Notes under the pieces: generated by a model
What the model was told of the DNA's origin: nothing
Database searches by the model: none
What the model saw: the letters and a program-made list of their open reading frames with translations, nothing else
Assembly (NCBI RefSeq): GCF_014270065.1
Contig: NZ_JACNME010000003.1
Span: forward strand, 452,942 to 516,941
Source of the DNA: Quadrisphaera sp. RL12-1S
GTDB taxonomy: Bacteria; Actinomycetota; Actinomycetes; Actinomycetales; Quadrisphaeraceae
Direction: 5' to 3'
Length of the DNA: 64,000 nucleotides
Program-made: the position numbers and the translations under genes
Shown: positions 17,444-26,579 of the stretch, piece after piece
Position numbering within the stretch: position 1 is the first letter of the stretch
How the letters are laid out: the number at the start of each line of letters is the position of its first letter

Positions 17444-19006
17444 GTGAGCGGGACGGGACCGCCCGCCTCCTCCGGCGGGTGGGGGACGCCGCTGCTGGAC
17501 GCCGACCCCCGCAGGCTGGGGCCCTACCGGCTGACGCGCCGCCTGGGCAGCGGCGGCATGGCCACCGTCTACCTGGGCGAGGACGACGACGGTCGCGCGG
17601 CGGCGGTCAAGGTGGTGCGGGCCGACCTCTCGGCGGACCCGGACTTCGCGGCCCGGCTGGTGCGCGAGGTCCGCGTGCTCTCGGGGATCGCGTCCGCGTC
17701 CGTGGCGCGCGTGCTGGGTGCGGACCCGTCAGGTGACCCGGCGTGGCTGGCCGTGGAGTTCGTGCCGGGCCCCTCCCTCGCCGCGGCGGTGCGGGACACC
17801 GGCCCGCTGGAGCTCGCCGACTGGTCCGTGCTGGCCGTCCGGCTGCTCCGCGCCGTGGCTGCCCTGCACGCAGCGGGCGTGGTGCACCGCGACCTCACGC
17901 CCGGCAACGTGGTCCTCGGACCGGACGGCCCCACGATCATCGACTTCGGCATCGCCCTGGCGGACACCTCCACGCGGGTCACGAGCACCGGGCGGTCGAT
18001 CGGCACCCCGGGCTGGATGGCCCCGGAGCAGCTGCAGGGCCACCGGGTGGGCAGCGCCGCCGACGTGTACAGCGCCGGCTGCCTGCTGGCGCACGCCGCC
18101 ACCGGGCGCCCGCCCCACGGGACCGGCACCCGCCAGGAGGTCACCCACCGGGTGCTGCAGTCCCCCGTGGACGTGGCGGGGCTCCCCGCGCTGGTGCAGC
18201 GCTTCGTGGGCGAGCTCACGGCCAAGGACCCCGCCGAGCGTCCGACCGCCGAGCGGGCGGCCCAGCGCTGGCTGGAGGTCTCCGAGCTGCTCACCACCGC
18301 GACGACCACGTCGGCCACCCTCCTGTGGCCCGCGGGGGCGGCCACGGCGGTCGAGCCGCGCCCAGCCGCCGCTGCTGCCGGTGGCGGTGGCGAGGAGCCC
18401 CGTCCGCGGCAGCGGTGGACCCGCGCCGCGCTGGTGGCGGCCCCCACCGCCCTGGTGGCGCTGGGGGCCGGGCTGCTGGTCGGGCACCAGCTGCCGGGGA
18501 GCGGTGCGCAGGTGCCGACGGGCGGCGCCACCTCGGCGCCCGCCTCCAGCGCGGGGCCCAGCGGTGGGCCCAGCGCGAGCCCGGGCGGGAGCCAGACCCC
18601 GGGCGGCGTCGTCACGCAGCTGCCGGCGCTGCCCTCTGACGACCCCACCTCCCAGGAGGCGCTCCAGGCCCGCCAGGAGGCCGCGCGGCGGGCAGACCAC
18701 CCCTTCCCCGGCGGGGTGCTGCGGGTGCGGGACGTCTTCCCGGCGGAGAACGGCCCGGCCCGGCTGCAGGCGGACGTCACCGCGGACTTCGGCCGCACCT
18801 TCGACGGCGGCTACCGCCTCGACGTGGTGCTCCCCGGGATGGGGGGCACGTCCACGAGGTTCAGCACCTGCCTGGACGTGGAGGGCGGCCAGACCACCGG
18901 TGAGGAGCTCACCGCCGTCACCGACACCGCCGGTGACCGCTGGACGTCGGTGCGGGTCCAGCTGGTGGCGGACCCGACGTGCCCGCCCGGGCGGTCCGGC
19001 GCCTGA
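17444..19006 (+). CDS. receptor-like Ser/Thr protein kinase
   Basis: PknB-type kinase of 520 residues. The catalytic domain is about residues 28-285: glycine loop GSGGMATV 35-42, ATP lysine K56, HRD 148-150, metal-binding N155, DFG 167-169, then GTPGWMAPEQ. All key residues are present, so it should be active. A transmembrane helix lies at about 328-348. Outside it are a Gly/Ser/Pro linker and a roughly 130-residue extracellular domain without PASTA repeats, carrying two cysteines (FSTCLDVEGG; ADPTCPPG). GTG 17444 is the likely start. Its location beside the dehydrogenase and polymerase/Wzz genes suggests it senses the cell surface and controls polysaccharide production (inference). Confidence 0.92.
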   Translation: MSGTGPPASSGGWGTPLLDADPRRLGPYRLTRRLGSGGMATVYLGEDDDGRAAAVKVVRADLSADPDFAARLVREVRVLSGIASASVARVLGADPSGDPAWLAVEFVPGPSLAAAVRDTGPLELADWSVLAVRLLRAVAALHAAGVVHRDLTPGNVVLGPDGPTIIDFGIALADTSTRVTSTGRSIGTPGWMAPEQLQGHRVGSAADVYSAGCLLAHAATGRPPHGTGTRQEVTHRVLQSPVDVAGLPALVQRFVGELTAKDPAERPTAERAAQRWLEVSELLTTATTTSATLLWPAGAATAVEPRPAAAAAGGGGEEPRPRQRWTRAALVAAPTALVALGAGLLVGHQLPGSGAQVPTGGATSAPASSAGPSGGPSASPGGSQTPGGVVTQLPALPSDDPTSQEALQARQEAARRADHPFPGGVLRVRDVFPAENGPARLQADVTADFGRTFDGGYRLDVVLPGMGGTSTRFSTCLDVEGGQTTGEELTAVTDTAGDRWTSVRVQLVADPTCPPGRSGA

Positions 19007-19020
19007 CCGGGTGGTCCGGC

Positions 19021-20472
19021 TCAGGCCCCGGGCAGCGCGGTGAGGTCCACCACGCGGCGCTCGTCCTGGGGCCCGTCCACCAGCGCCATCAGCGAGCACC
19101 ACAGCGCCACGCCGAGCACGCCGACCAGCGCGTTGTTGAAGACGAAGGTGACGGGCACCGCGGCGAGCAGGGCGGCCGCCCCGCGCGCCTCGGGCGGGGT
19201 GCGGCGCTGCACGGCGAGGACCAGCGAGAACGTGCTGATGACGAGCACCGCCCCGAGCGGGCCGCCGTAGGTGCGCAGCACCTCCAGGTACCCGGAGTCG
19301 CTGTTGGCGAAGCGCTGGTCGGCCGCGGCGTCGCGCCGCACCGCCGTGCCCGTCGAGGCCAGGCCCGCCCCGGAGACCGAGGTGAGGCTGGGGAGCACCT
19401 GCGCGGACTGGAAGGCGATCCGGGCCTGGAAGCTCTCGTCCTGCGAGCCGGAGCTCACCGACTTGTCCACCCGCTCCACCACGGGCGCCAGCGTCGGCCC
19501 GGCGGTGGGCAGGAGGGCGATGACGACGACCACCACCACGGCCAGCCGCTCCACCCGGACCCAGCCGCGCAGGCACGCCAGCAGCACCCCGAGGAGGACC
19601 GCCACCCATGCGGCGCGCACGAGGGTGAGCCCCAGGCAGGACAGCCCCACCGCCAGCGCGAGCCAGCCGAGCACCCCCAGGCGCCGGCGCAGCGCGAGCC
19701 AGAGCACCGCGAGGCTGAGGAAGGCGGCCAGCGAGACGGGGTCGTTGACGGTGCTGAACACGCGGATGCCCAGCGGCTCGGGGTAGCCGAAGCTGCTGGC
19801 GACGTCGGCGACGTCCCGGAGCCACTGGCGGTCCCACTGCGGCGCCACGAGGAACTGCACCACGCCGTACCCCCCGACGAGCAGGCAGCCCCACACGGCG
19901 AAGCGGTCCACCAGCACCACCCGCCGCGCGCGCGGCAGGAGCACCAGGGCGCTCACGCCCAGCGCCAGCGGTGCGGCGGCCTGCAGGAAGGCCAGCGCGA
20001 CGGCGGGCACCGGGCGCCCGACGAGCACGCCGACCCCGGCGCCGTACGCCAGCAGCACCGAGAGCAGCACCGCCAGCCAGCGGACCCGGGGAGGCACCGG
20101 CAGCTGCGGCCAGGCGCGGCGCGCGGCGACCGCGGCCGGCACGAGGCACAGCACGGAGACCGCCAGCGGGGCCACCAGCACGAGGCTGTCGGGGTGGAAC
20201 CCGCTGACCATGTCCACGACGCGGCGGACCCCGGGGGCCAGCAGCCACGTCCACAGGGCCAGCTCCACCACCCGCTCGGGGGCGGTGCGCCGCCAGCTCA
20301 GCGAGAGCGCGGCCGAGCCCCCGGTGTAGACGAGGGGGGCGAGCGCCCCGAAGGGCGGGTAGACCAGGCACAGCACCGCCGTGAGGAGGGCCAGCGCGAG
20401 GGCGGCGAGCATCCCCCCGGCGGGCAGCAGCAGCGGCCGCTCCGCAGCGGCCGCTGCCGGGGGCGCCTCCAC
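19021..20472 (-). CDS. O-antigen polymerase/ligase-like membrane protein (Wzy-type, 1)
   Basis: Polytopic membrane protein of 483 residues with about 10-12 hydrophobic segments and a large external loop near the middle/C-terminal third (SVSSGSQDESFQARIAF...NSDSGYLEVLRTYG), the layout of Wzy polymerases and O-antigen ligases. It would join lipid-linked repeat units. GTG 20472 has GGGGA 5 bases upstream and lies 16 bases after the Wzz stop; the longer frame upstream is an out-of-frame shadow of the Wzz gene. It is transcribed with Wzz and two glycosyltransferases. Confidence 0.85.
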   Translation of the reverse strand: MEAPPAAAAAERPLLLPAGGMLAALALALLTAVLCLVYPPFGALAPLVYTGGSAALSLSWRRTAPERVVELALWTWLLAPGVRRVVDMVSGFHPDSLVLVAPLAVSVLCLVPAAVAARRAWPQLPVPPRVRWLAVLLSVLLAYGAGVGVLVGRPVPAVALAFLQAAAPLALGVSALVLLPRARRVVLVDRFAVWGCLLVGGYGVVQFLVAPQWDRQWLRDVADVASSFGYPEPLGIRVFSTVNDPVSLAAFLSLAVLWLALRRRLGVLGWLALAVGLSCLGLTLVRAAWVAVLLGVLLACLRGWVRVERLAVVVVVVIALLPTAGPTLAPVVERVDKSVSSGSQDESFQARIAFQSAQVLPSLTSVSGAGLASTGTAVRRDAAADQRFANSDSGYLEVLRTYGGPLGAVLVISTFSLVLAVQRRTPPEARGAAALLAAVPVTFVFNNALVGVLGVALWCSLMALVDGPQDERRVVDLTALPGA

Positions 20473-20488
20473 CGCGGTCCCCGCGGCG

Positions 20489-21427
20489 TCAGCGCGCAGG
20501 GCGGGGCTCCCGTCGGCGCTCGAGCACCCGCAGCACGACGAGCAGGGCGACCGTGCCGCCCAGCAGGCCGCCGATGAGGCCCGTCTGCAGCGGCGACAGA
20601 CCGGTGCTCTCGAGGTCCGGGGCGGAGTCGACGAGGGCCACGTTGACCGGCAGGCTCGCCAGCGACGCCTGGAGGCGCTGCTCCTGCTGGGCGGCGGTGC
20701 GCTGCTGCTCGGCGAAGGAGTCACGCTGGCTGCTCTGTCGCTGCAGGGCGTCGCTGCGCTCGTCCGCGGGCAGCGCCGCCAGGGCGGCGTCGAGGGCGGC
20801 CAGCGCCTCCGTCGCGGCCTGGGCGCTGCCCTGCGCGCCGGCGAGGGCGCCCTGCAGCTGGCCGCGCTGCTTGTCGGCGACCATGGCGAAGTAGCCGTCG
20901 ACGTAGGCGGTGACGGCGCGGGAGGCCTGCTCCTGCGTGGGCTGCACGGTGGAGACCGTGATGACGTCGCTGTTCTGGGCGCTCGCCACCGAGGCCCGGC
21001 CCAGGTCGAGACCGGTGGCACGGCTGGCGGCCTGGGCGACGGCGGCGCTGCCGAGCATCGTCTGCTGGGTGGCCACCTCGCGGTCGGTCACCTCGAAGAC
21101 CTGCAGGTCTCCGGTGAGGCTGACGTTCGAGTCGACCAGCACGTCGAGGCTGGCGCTGACCTGCCGGGGGTTGAGCACCCCGTAGACGACGCCGACGCCG
21201 AGCCCCAGCACCGCGCCCGCTGCCACGGCGGCGACGGCCCGGCGCACCAGCGGGGTGGCCAGGCGTCGCAGGGCGCTCTGCGACCGCTGGAGCGGGGTGG
21301 GGGGGCTGGCGTGCTCGTGCAGGGTCGGTCCCTCGTGGTCGGTGGACGGCTGGGCGGCGGGAGACGCAGCGGGGACCGCGGCGGGGGTCGCGGCCCGGAC
21401 CGGCGCGCGGTCGTGGGTGGTGCTCAC
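20489..21427 (-). CDS. Wzz/chain-length-determinant-like membrane protein
   Basis: 312-residue co-polymerase-type protein. A disordered 50-residue N-terminus precedes helix 1 (residues ~63-83). An extracytoplasmic region with long Ala/Gln/Glu-rich coiled-coil stretches follows (QGSAQAATEALAALDAALA; FAEQQRTAAQQEQRLQASLA), then helix 2 after the Pro-containing motif LSPLQTGLIGGLLGG, and a short basic tail. There is no kinase domain. GTG 21427 overlaps the upstream glycosyltransferase stop by four bases and has AGGAGG 7 bases upstream. It probably sets polymer length with the adjacent polymerase. Confidence 0.88.
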   Translation of the reverse strand: MSTTHDRAPVRAATPAAVPAASPAAQPSTDHEGPTLHEHASPPTPLQRSQSALRRLATPLVRRAVAAVAAGAVLGLGVGVVYGVLNPRQVSASLDVLVDSNVSLTGDLQVFEVTDREVATQQTMLGSAAVAQAASRATGLDLGRASVASAQNSDVITVSTVQPTQEQASRAVTAYVDGYFAMVADKQRGQLQGALAGAQGSAQAATEALAALDAALAALPADERSDALQRQSSQRDSFAEQQRTAAQQEQRLQASLASLPVNVALVDSAPDLESTGLSPLQTGLIGGLLGGTVALLVVLRVLERRREPRPAR

Positions 21428-22632
21428 GGGAGGACCTCCTGGGAGCGGGCGGCTCGGCCGCCACGCCCGGTGCGGTGGGGCTCGGCGGGGCGCGGAGACC
21501 TCAGGTCGACGGTGATCGGCGCGGTGGCGCCGCTGCGCCCATCGTCCGGCAGCGAGGCCAGGACCTGGCGGACGGCGGCGACGAACGCGTCCGTGCCGTG
21601 CCGGCGGCCGCGGGCGGCGATGGCGTTCCGGTCCCACCCGTGCGCGGCGGCCCGGTCCAGGGCGCGGCGCAGGTGCTCGGGGCGCTGCTCGGTGAAGAAG
21701 GTGCCCGTCTCCCCCTCGGCCACCGTCTCGGCGGCGCCCCCGGCGGCCAGGGCCACGCTCGGGGTCCCGCAGGCCATGCTCTCCACCGGGACCAGCCCGA
21801 AGTCGTCCTCGCTGGGGAAGATGACCGCCTGGGCGCCGCGGTAGAGGGCGGCCAGCTCGTGGTCGCGCTGCCAGCCCCGGAACTCCACGTTGGCCGGGGC
21901 GGAGGCCTCCAGGCGCGCCCGGTCACGGCCCTCGCCGGCCACGACCAGGCGGTGCGGAGACCCGCGGAAGGCCTCGATGGTCATCTCGAGCCGCTTGTAG
22001 GGCTCGACGATGCGACCGACCCACAGGTAGTACGGGTGCTCGGTGTCGACTCCCGTGCCGGGGTGGAAGACGGCGGTGTCGATGGGCGGGCTGATGACGG
22101 GCGCGGTGCGCCCGTAGTAGCGGTGGATGCGGTCGGCCACGGCCCGGCTGGAGGCGATGTACGCGGCGGCTGACCGCGCGCCGGCGAGGTCGCTGGCGCG
22201 CAGCCGGCGGGCCACGGCCTCCAGGAGGGTGCGCTGCACGCGCGAGGCGTGGGCGGAGTAGCTGTCGTAGCCGCTCCACACCTGCCGCAGCGGCGTGTGG
22301 CAGTAGACGACCCGGCGGCCTCGCACCGGCACGAGGTGCGCGAAGGCGTAGCTGGAGCAGATGGCGTCCCCCTCGAGGGGGCGCCGGCGGCGCAGCAGCG
22401 CCGGGTACAGCGGCGCCAGCGACCGGTAGGTCGACTCGGCCATCCGGTCCGCGGGGACGACGGTGCGCCACCCCCCGTCGATGCCCATCCCGTCGAGCAC
22501 GCTGCTGCGCCCGCCGATGGCGAGCAGGGGCGCCCCCGGCACCACGCGGTTGGCCAGCACCTGCGTGACGCGCTCGGCGCCGGCGTGGACGTAGGCGAAG
22601 TCGTGGACCACGGTCCACCGCTGGTCGGTCAT
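21424..22632 (-). CDS. GT4 glycosyltransferase, WbaZ-like
   Basis: Retaining GT-B glycosyltransferase of 402 residues, cytoplasmic. The acceptor-side half carries HDFAYVHAGAERV and YCHTPLRQVWSGYD. The donor-side half has WVGRIVEPYKRLE and the GT4 catalytic E-x7-E region EDDFGLVPVES at about 275-284. ATG 22632 has GGAGGAG 6 bases upstream and overlaps the previous stop (ATGA). It resembles the protein at 38353-39564, so the two are probably paralogs adding a similar sugar, likely mannose-type. Operon order is GT4-GT4-Wzz-Wzy. Confidence 0.92.
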   Translation of the reverse strand: MTDQRWTVVHDFAYVHAGAERVTQVLANRVVPGAPLLAIGGRSSVLDGMGIDGGWRTVVPADRMAESTYRSLAPLYPALLRRRRPLEGDAICSSYAFAHLVPVRGRRVVYCHTPLRQVWSGYDSYSAHASRVQRTLLEAVARRLRASDLAGARSAAAYIASSRAVADRIHRYYGRTAPVISPPIDTAVFHPGTGVDTEHPYYLWVGRIVEPYKRLEMTIEAFRGSPHRLVVAGEGRDRARLEASAPANVEFRGWQRDHELAALYRGAQAVIFPSEDDFGLVPVESMACGTPSVALAAGGAAETVAEGETGTFFTEQRPEHLRRALDRAAAHGWDRNAIAARGRRHGTDAFVAAVRQVLASLPDDGRSGATAPITVDLRSPRPAEPHRTGRGGRAARSQEVLP

Positions 22633-23858
22633 CTGCTGCTCCTCCGTGAGCGACGCCCCCCGGCGCACTCGTCGTACACGGCTTCCAACTGGCGGGCGAT
22701 GGGTGCGGCGGCGAAGTCGGCGCTGCGCCGGGCGGCCGCACCTCCCAGCGCGGCCCTCAGGTCCCGGTCGTGGCGCAGGCGCCGCAGGGCTCCCGCCAGC
22801 GAGCTCACGTCCCGCGGCGTGAAGAGCAGGCCGTCCACGCCGTCCGTGACGATCTCGGCGGGACCACCCTCCCGGGAGGCGACCACCGCGAGGCCGGCCG
22901 CCATCCCCTCCACCACGACCTGGCCGAAGGGCTCGGGGATGACCGAAGCGTGCACCAGGACGTCCAGCTCCGCCAGAGCCCCCGGCACATCCCGCACGAA
23001 GCCGGCGAAGCGCACGCGCCCGGCCAGGCCCAGCTCGTCAGCCAGATCGTGCAGGGACCGGGCGTACTCGTCCTCGCCGAACAGCGCCGAGCCCAGCACG
23101 ACGCCGCGCACGGCCGGGTCCTGCCCGAACGCCTCGGCGAACGCCCGCAGGAAGAGGTCCTGCCCCTTCCAGGGGGACAGGCGCCCGACCATGCCGACCA
23201 CGAGCTCCGGCGCCGGCTCGCCGGTGGCAGCGGTGGCAGCGGTGGCAGCGCGCAGGCGGCGCTGCTCGAGCACCACGGAGAACGCCTCGAGGTCGACCGG
23301 GTTGGCCAGCACGGGCGAGGTGCTGCGCGGCGTGCGCGCACCCGGCAGGGAGGCCAGCGTGGAGCGGGAGTTGGCCACCACCAGCCGCGGCAGCCAGCGC
23401 GCGGCGGCGCGGACCACCGCGACGGCGGCGGCGGGCATGAACTCGGGGGCGGTGCGGTCGTGGGCGTGCCAGAGGTGGGGACGGCGGGCCAGGCGCGCGG
23501 CCACCCCGCCGTAGAGGTGGGCCTTGTTCGAGCTGGTGTGCACCACGTCCACGCCGAGGCGGCGCAGGTGGCGCGAGAGCACCACCACGTGCACCAGCAC
23601 GCCCAGCGCCGCTCGCAGCGGCAGCCGCCGCGCGTCGAGCGCGTCACGCCGGAGGTCGCCGCTGGCGCGCGCCAGGGGCACCACCTCGACCTGGAGGCCC
23701 GCGCCGCGCGCCTGCTCCACCAGCGGCCCGTCCTCCCCGAGGACGAGCACCACGCGGGCCGCCTCGACGCTGGGGAGGAGCCGCAGCAGGGACAGCTCGG
23801 CGCCGGACAGCGCCGCGCTGTGCGTGAGCACGGCGACGTTCAGCCGCTGGTAGGTCAC
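22629..23858 (-). CDS. GT4 glycosyltransferase
   Basis: 409-residue GT-B transferase. The N-terminal domain opens LNVAVLTHSAALSGAELSLL; the SGAE motif is typical of GT4 acceptor domains. The C-terminal domain shows GMVGRLSPWKGQDLFLRA and PEPFGQVVVEGMAAG with the catalytic glutamates. A short ATAATAATG insert breaks the middle. GTG 23858 is preceded by a G-rich run. It is first gene of the operon that continues with another GT4, Wzz and Wzy. Sugar specificity unknown. Confidence 0.92.
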   Translation of the reverse strand: MTYQRLNVAVLTHSAALSGAELSLLRLLPSVEAARVVLVLGEDGPLVEQARGAGLQVEVVPLARASGDLRRDALDARRLPLRAALGVLVHVVVLSRHLRRLGVDVVHTSSNKAHLYGGVAARLARRPHLWHAHDRTAPEFMPAAAVAVVRAAARWLPRLVVANSRSTLASLPGARTPRSTSPVLANPVDLEAFSVVLEQRRLRAATAATAATGEPAPELVVGMVGRLSPWKGQDLFLRAFAEAFGQDPAVRGVVLGSALFGEDEYARSLHDLADELGLAGRVRFAGFVRDVPGALAELDVLVHASVIPEPFGQVVVEGMAAGLAVVASREGGPAEIVTDGVDGLLFTPRDVSSLAGALRRLRHDRDLRAALGGAAARRSADFAAAPIARQLEAVYDECAGGRRSRRSSR

Positions 23859-24160
23859 CCGGCCCCCCCTGGGTCGTCCCTCGTCGCCGTGAGGCTATCC
23901 GGGTGAACGGGTGCCGGATGACCCGTGATCACGACGGGCGGGTCGCGCGGGGGCCTGAGCGCGACTCCCCTCACCCGCACGAGTGACCCCGCTCGGCGCA
24001 GCGCTGGACCCACGGTGTCCGGGTGCTGACGCCGCGTAACGACCGGTCCACCTCCACCGTCCCACTTCGGGCAGATCGCCCTCGCCCCGGCGGTGGGTCG
24101 CCTAGCCTGGCGGGTGCTGGCACTGGTAGGGGGGCCGGCCAGCGACCACCGGGAGGCGCA
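23859..24160. promoter_or_regulatory. divergent intergenic region
   Basis: About 300 bases between the GT4/Wzz/Wzy operon (minus) and the glycosidase gene (plus). A palindromic core CGTGATCACG is at 23924-23933, within a GC-rich near-palindrome, and resembles TGATCA sequences near 13865 and 45666. It may be a regulator site or one unit of a dispersed repeat. No clear promoter hexamers were seen. Confidence 0.4.
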
Positions 24161-26548
24161 GTGCGCGCTCGCACGACGACCGCTGCGCTCAGCGCGCTGG
24201 TCGCCCTCGCTGCGGGGTCCCTCGGCGTGGTGCTCGACAGCCGCTCGGCGGCCCCGGGACCGTCCGCGCCCGCCACCACCTCCGCCGTCACGGCCGCGGC
24301 GGACGCCTCGGTGCCGGTCGAGACCACCCCCGCCGCCGACTTCGTGGACTCGGTGGGCGTCAACGCGCACTGGCACTTCACCGACACCCCGTACGTGGCG
24401 CAGTACGCCCGCGTGAAGCAGATGATCGTGGACGCCGGCATCACGCGCGTGCGGGGAGACGCCGACCGCGCCGCGGACCTGTTCGCCTCCGGTGTGCGCA
24501 CCACGGCCGTCATCGACGTCGCCGGGGGCCCCGACCCCGCCCGCCAGGTGGCGGCGCTGGCACCTGCCGCGGCCAGCGGCGCCGTCACGGCGGTGGAGGG
24601 TCCCAACGAGGGGGACCTGTTCTGGACCAAGAACGGGACCACGTACCGCGGCCAGCCGTTCCCCGCCGGCGTGGTCGCCTGGCAGAAGGACCTCTACGCC
24701 GCGGTGCAGGCCCTGCCCGCCGCCGGGCGCCCCGACGTCATCGCCCCCAGCCTGGGTGGCACCTACTGGGACGGCTCCCAGCCCTACGGCACGGGCACCT
24801 TCACGGGCTCGGCCGACTACGGCAGCTTCCACCCCTACCCGGGGCCCAACACGCACACGGCCCCCACGCCGTACGCGGGGCTCGACAGGTACTACTGGCA
24901 GTCGGACTTCCCGTCGATCGCCCTGGACAGGTACCCGTGGAACTTCGTCAACAACCGGCCGCCCTACGGCGACATGCCGATGGTCGCCACCGAGACCGGC
25001 TACTCGACGTACCGCTTCGGGCCGTCCGAGGTGGTCCAGGGCCGCTACACGCCGCGCCTGTTCCTCGAGGACTACCGCCTCGGCATCCCGCAGACGTACG
25101 CCTACGAGTTCCTGGACAAGTACTCCGACCCGGGCGGTGGTGAGCGCGAGGCCCACTTCGGGCTGGTGCGCCACGACCTGACGCCCAAACCCGCCTACTA
25201 CGCCGTGCAGTCGCTCCTGCGGGTCATGGCCGACTCGGGCACCCCGGGCGCCGCGGGCGCCGCCGAGACGCCGGAGGCGCGCATCGCGGTGACGCCGCCC
25301 GCCGGGTACGACCCGGCGCAGCTGCACCACGTGGCGGTGCGCAAGAGCGACGGCACCCTCGTGGTCGCGCTGTGGCACGAGGTGACCGCGGACGACGCCA
25401 GCGGGCCGAGCAAGGACCCCCAGCAGCCGGTCCGGCAGGTCGAGCAGCCCCCGATGGACGTCACGGTCACCCTGAGCAGCGGGGCTGACCGCGCGACGGT
25501 GCAGACGATCGACGACGCCGGCCACCTGCAGGACACCTCGGCCCGCCTCAGCGGCGGCTCGCTGGGCTTCTCGGTGCCCGACCGCGTCACCTTCCTCACC
25601 GTGCCCCCGAGCGGCGGGACCGACCCCGCCCCGGCGGTGCGGGTGGCCGGCGACGACCGCGTGGCCACGTCCGTGGCGGTCTCGCAGGACCAGGCCTCCG
25701 TGACCGGGACCGAGCGCGCCCCGGCGGCCGTGCTGGCCGTCAGCGACGACTTCCCCGACGCCGTGGCCGGTGGTGCGCTGGCCCGGTCGGTGGGCGGGCC
25801 GCTGCTGCTGACGCCCCGGGGACAGCTGGACGACCGCGTGGCGCGCGAGCTGCAGCGCCGGGTCGACCCCGGCGGCACGGTGCACCTGGTGGGTGGTCAG
25901 AGCGCCCTCGGCGCGGGCGTCGCGGACGCGGTGGCGCGGCTGGGCCTGCAGGTGGACCGGGTGGCGGGCGCCGACCGCTACGCCACCGCGGCGGCGCTGC
26001 GCCGGGCGGTGGGGGCGCGTCCCAGCTGCGACCTGGTGCTCGCCAGCGGCACGGACTTCCCCGACGCGGCCTCCGCCGCCGGGCTGGTGACGCCCCAGCG
26101 GCCGCTGCTGCTGACCCGCGGGGCGCGCCTGCCGTCAGCCACCGGAGACGTCCTGCGCGAGTGCGCAGCCTCCGGCGGCGGCGCGGTGACCGCCGTGGGC
26201 GGCCCCGCGGCGTCCGCCCTGGAGTCGGCCGGGGCGCTCCCGGGGGTCACCGTCCGGGTGCTGCGGGGCGCGGACCGCTACGCCACGGCCGCGAAGGTGC
26301 TCGCCACCGCCGGCTGCGCGGGGGGCTCCTCGCGCCTGGTGCTCACCAGCGGCGAGGCGTTCCCCGACGCCGCCGTCGGCGCGACCTACGGGTGGCCGGT
26401 GCTGCTGACCCCCTCGCGGAGGATCCCGTCCGACGTCCTCACGGGCCTGTCGAGCTGCGGTGGCGTGAGCCGGCTCACAGTGGTCGGGGGTTCGTCCGCC
26501 GTCACGAGGGCCGTCGTGGTGGATGCTGTGGGAGCCCTCGCGCGCTGA
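24161..26548 (+). CDS. secreted glycoside hydrolase-like protein with three CWB2 wall-binding repeats
   Basis: 795-residue exported protein. The signal peptide is residues ~1-33. A TIM-barrel glycosidase-like domain covers about 50-370. The candidate acid/base is Glu150 (VEGPNEGD) and the candidate nucleophile is Glu278 (VATETGYST), the spacing expected of clan GH-A enzymes. A beta-rich domain follows to about 490. Three cell-wall-binding repeat 2 (CWB2) modules then fill the C-terminus (~493-795), marked by VAGDDRVATS, VAGADRYATA and LRGADRYATA. CWB2 modules are known to hold proteins to anionic wall polymers. GTG 24161 has GGGAGG upstream. The enzyme probably cuts or remodels the locus polysaccharide at the wall; substrate unknown. 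Confidence 0.88.
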   Translation: MRARTTTAALSALVALAAGSLGVVLDSRSAAPGPSAPATTSAVTAAADASVPVETTPAADFVDSVGVNAHWHFTDTPYVAQYARVKQMIVDAGITRVRGDADRAADLFASGVRTTAVIDVAGGPDPARQVAALAPAAASGAVTAVEGPNEGDLFWTKNGTTYRGQPFPAGVVAWQKDLYAAVQALPAAGRPDVIAPSLGGTYWDGSQPYGTGTFTGSADYGSFHPYPGPNTHTAPTPYAGLDRYYWQSDFPSIALDRYPWNFVNNRPPYGDMPMVATETGYSTYRFGPSEVVQGRYTPRLFLEDYRLGIPQTYAYEFLDKYSDPGGGEREAHFGLVRHDLTPKPAYYAVQSLLRVMADSGTPGAAGAAETPEARIAVTPPAGYDPAQLHHVAVRKSDGTLVVALWHEVTADDASGPSKDPQQPVRQVEQPPMDVTVTLSSGADRATVQTIDDAGHLQDTSARLSGGSLGFSVPDRVTFLTVPPSGGTDPAPAVRVAGDDRVATSVAVSQDQASVTGTERAPAAVLAVSDDFPDAVAGGALARSVGGPLLLTPRGQLDDRVARELQRRVDPGGTVHLVGGQSALGAGVADAVARLGLQVDRVAGADRYATAAALRRAVGARPSCDLVLASGTDFPDAASAAGLVTPQRPLLLTRGARLPSATGDVLRECAASGGGAVTAVGGPAASALESAGALPGVTVRVLRGADRYATAAKVLATAGCAGGSSRLVLTSGEAFPDAAVGATYGWPVLLTPSRRIPSDVLTGLSSCGGVSRLTVVGGSSAVTRAVVVDAVGALAR

Positions 26549-26579
26549 CGCGCTCCCACCCGACCCGCCGGAGGTGCGC

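Noticed and set aside
17729..20371. 880-residue open frame on the minus strand
   Set aside because: Antisense to the kinase and out of frame with the polymerase; Arg/Gly/Pro-rich shadow.
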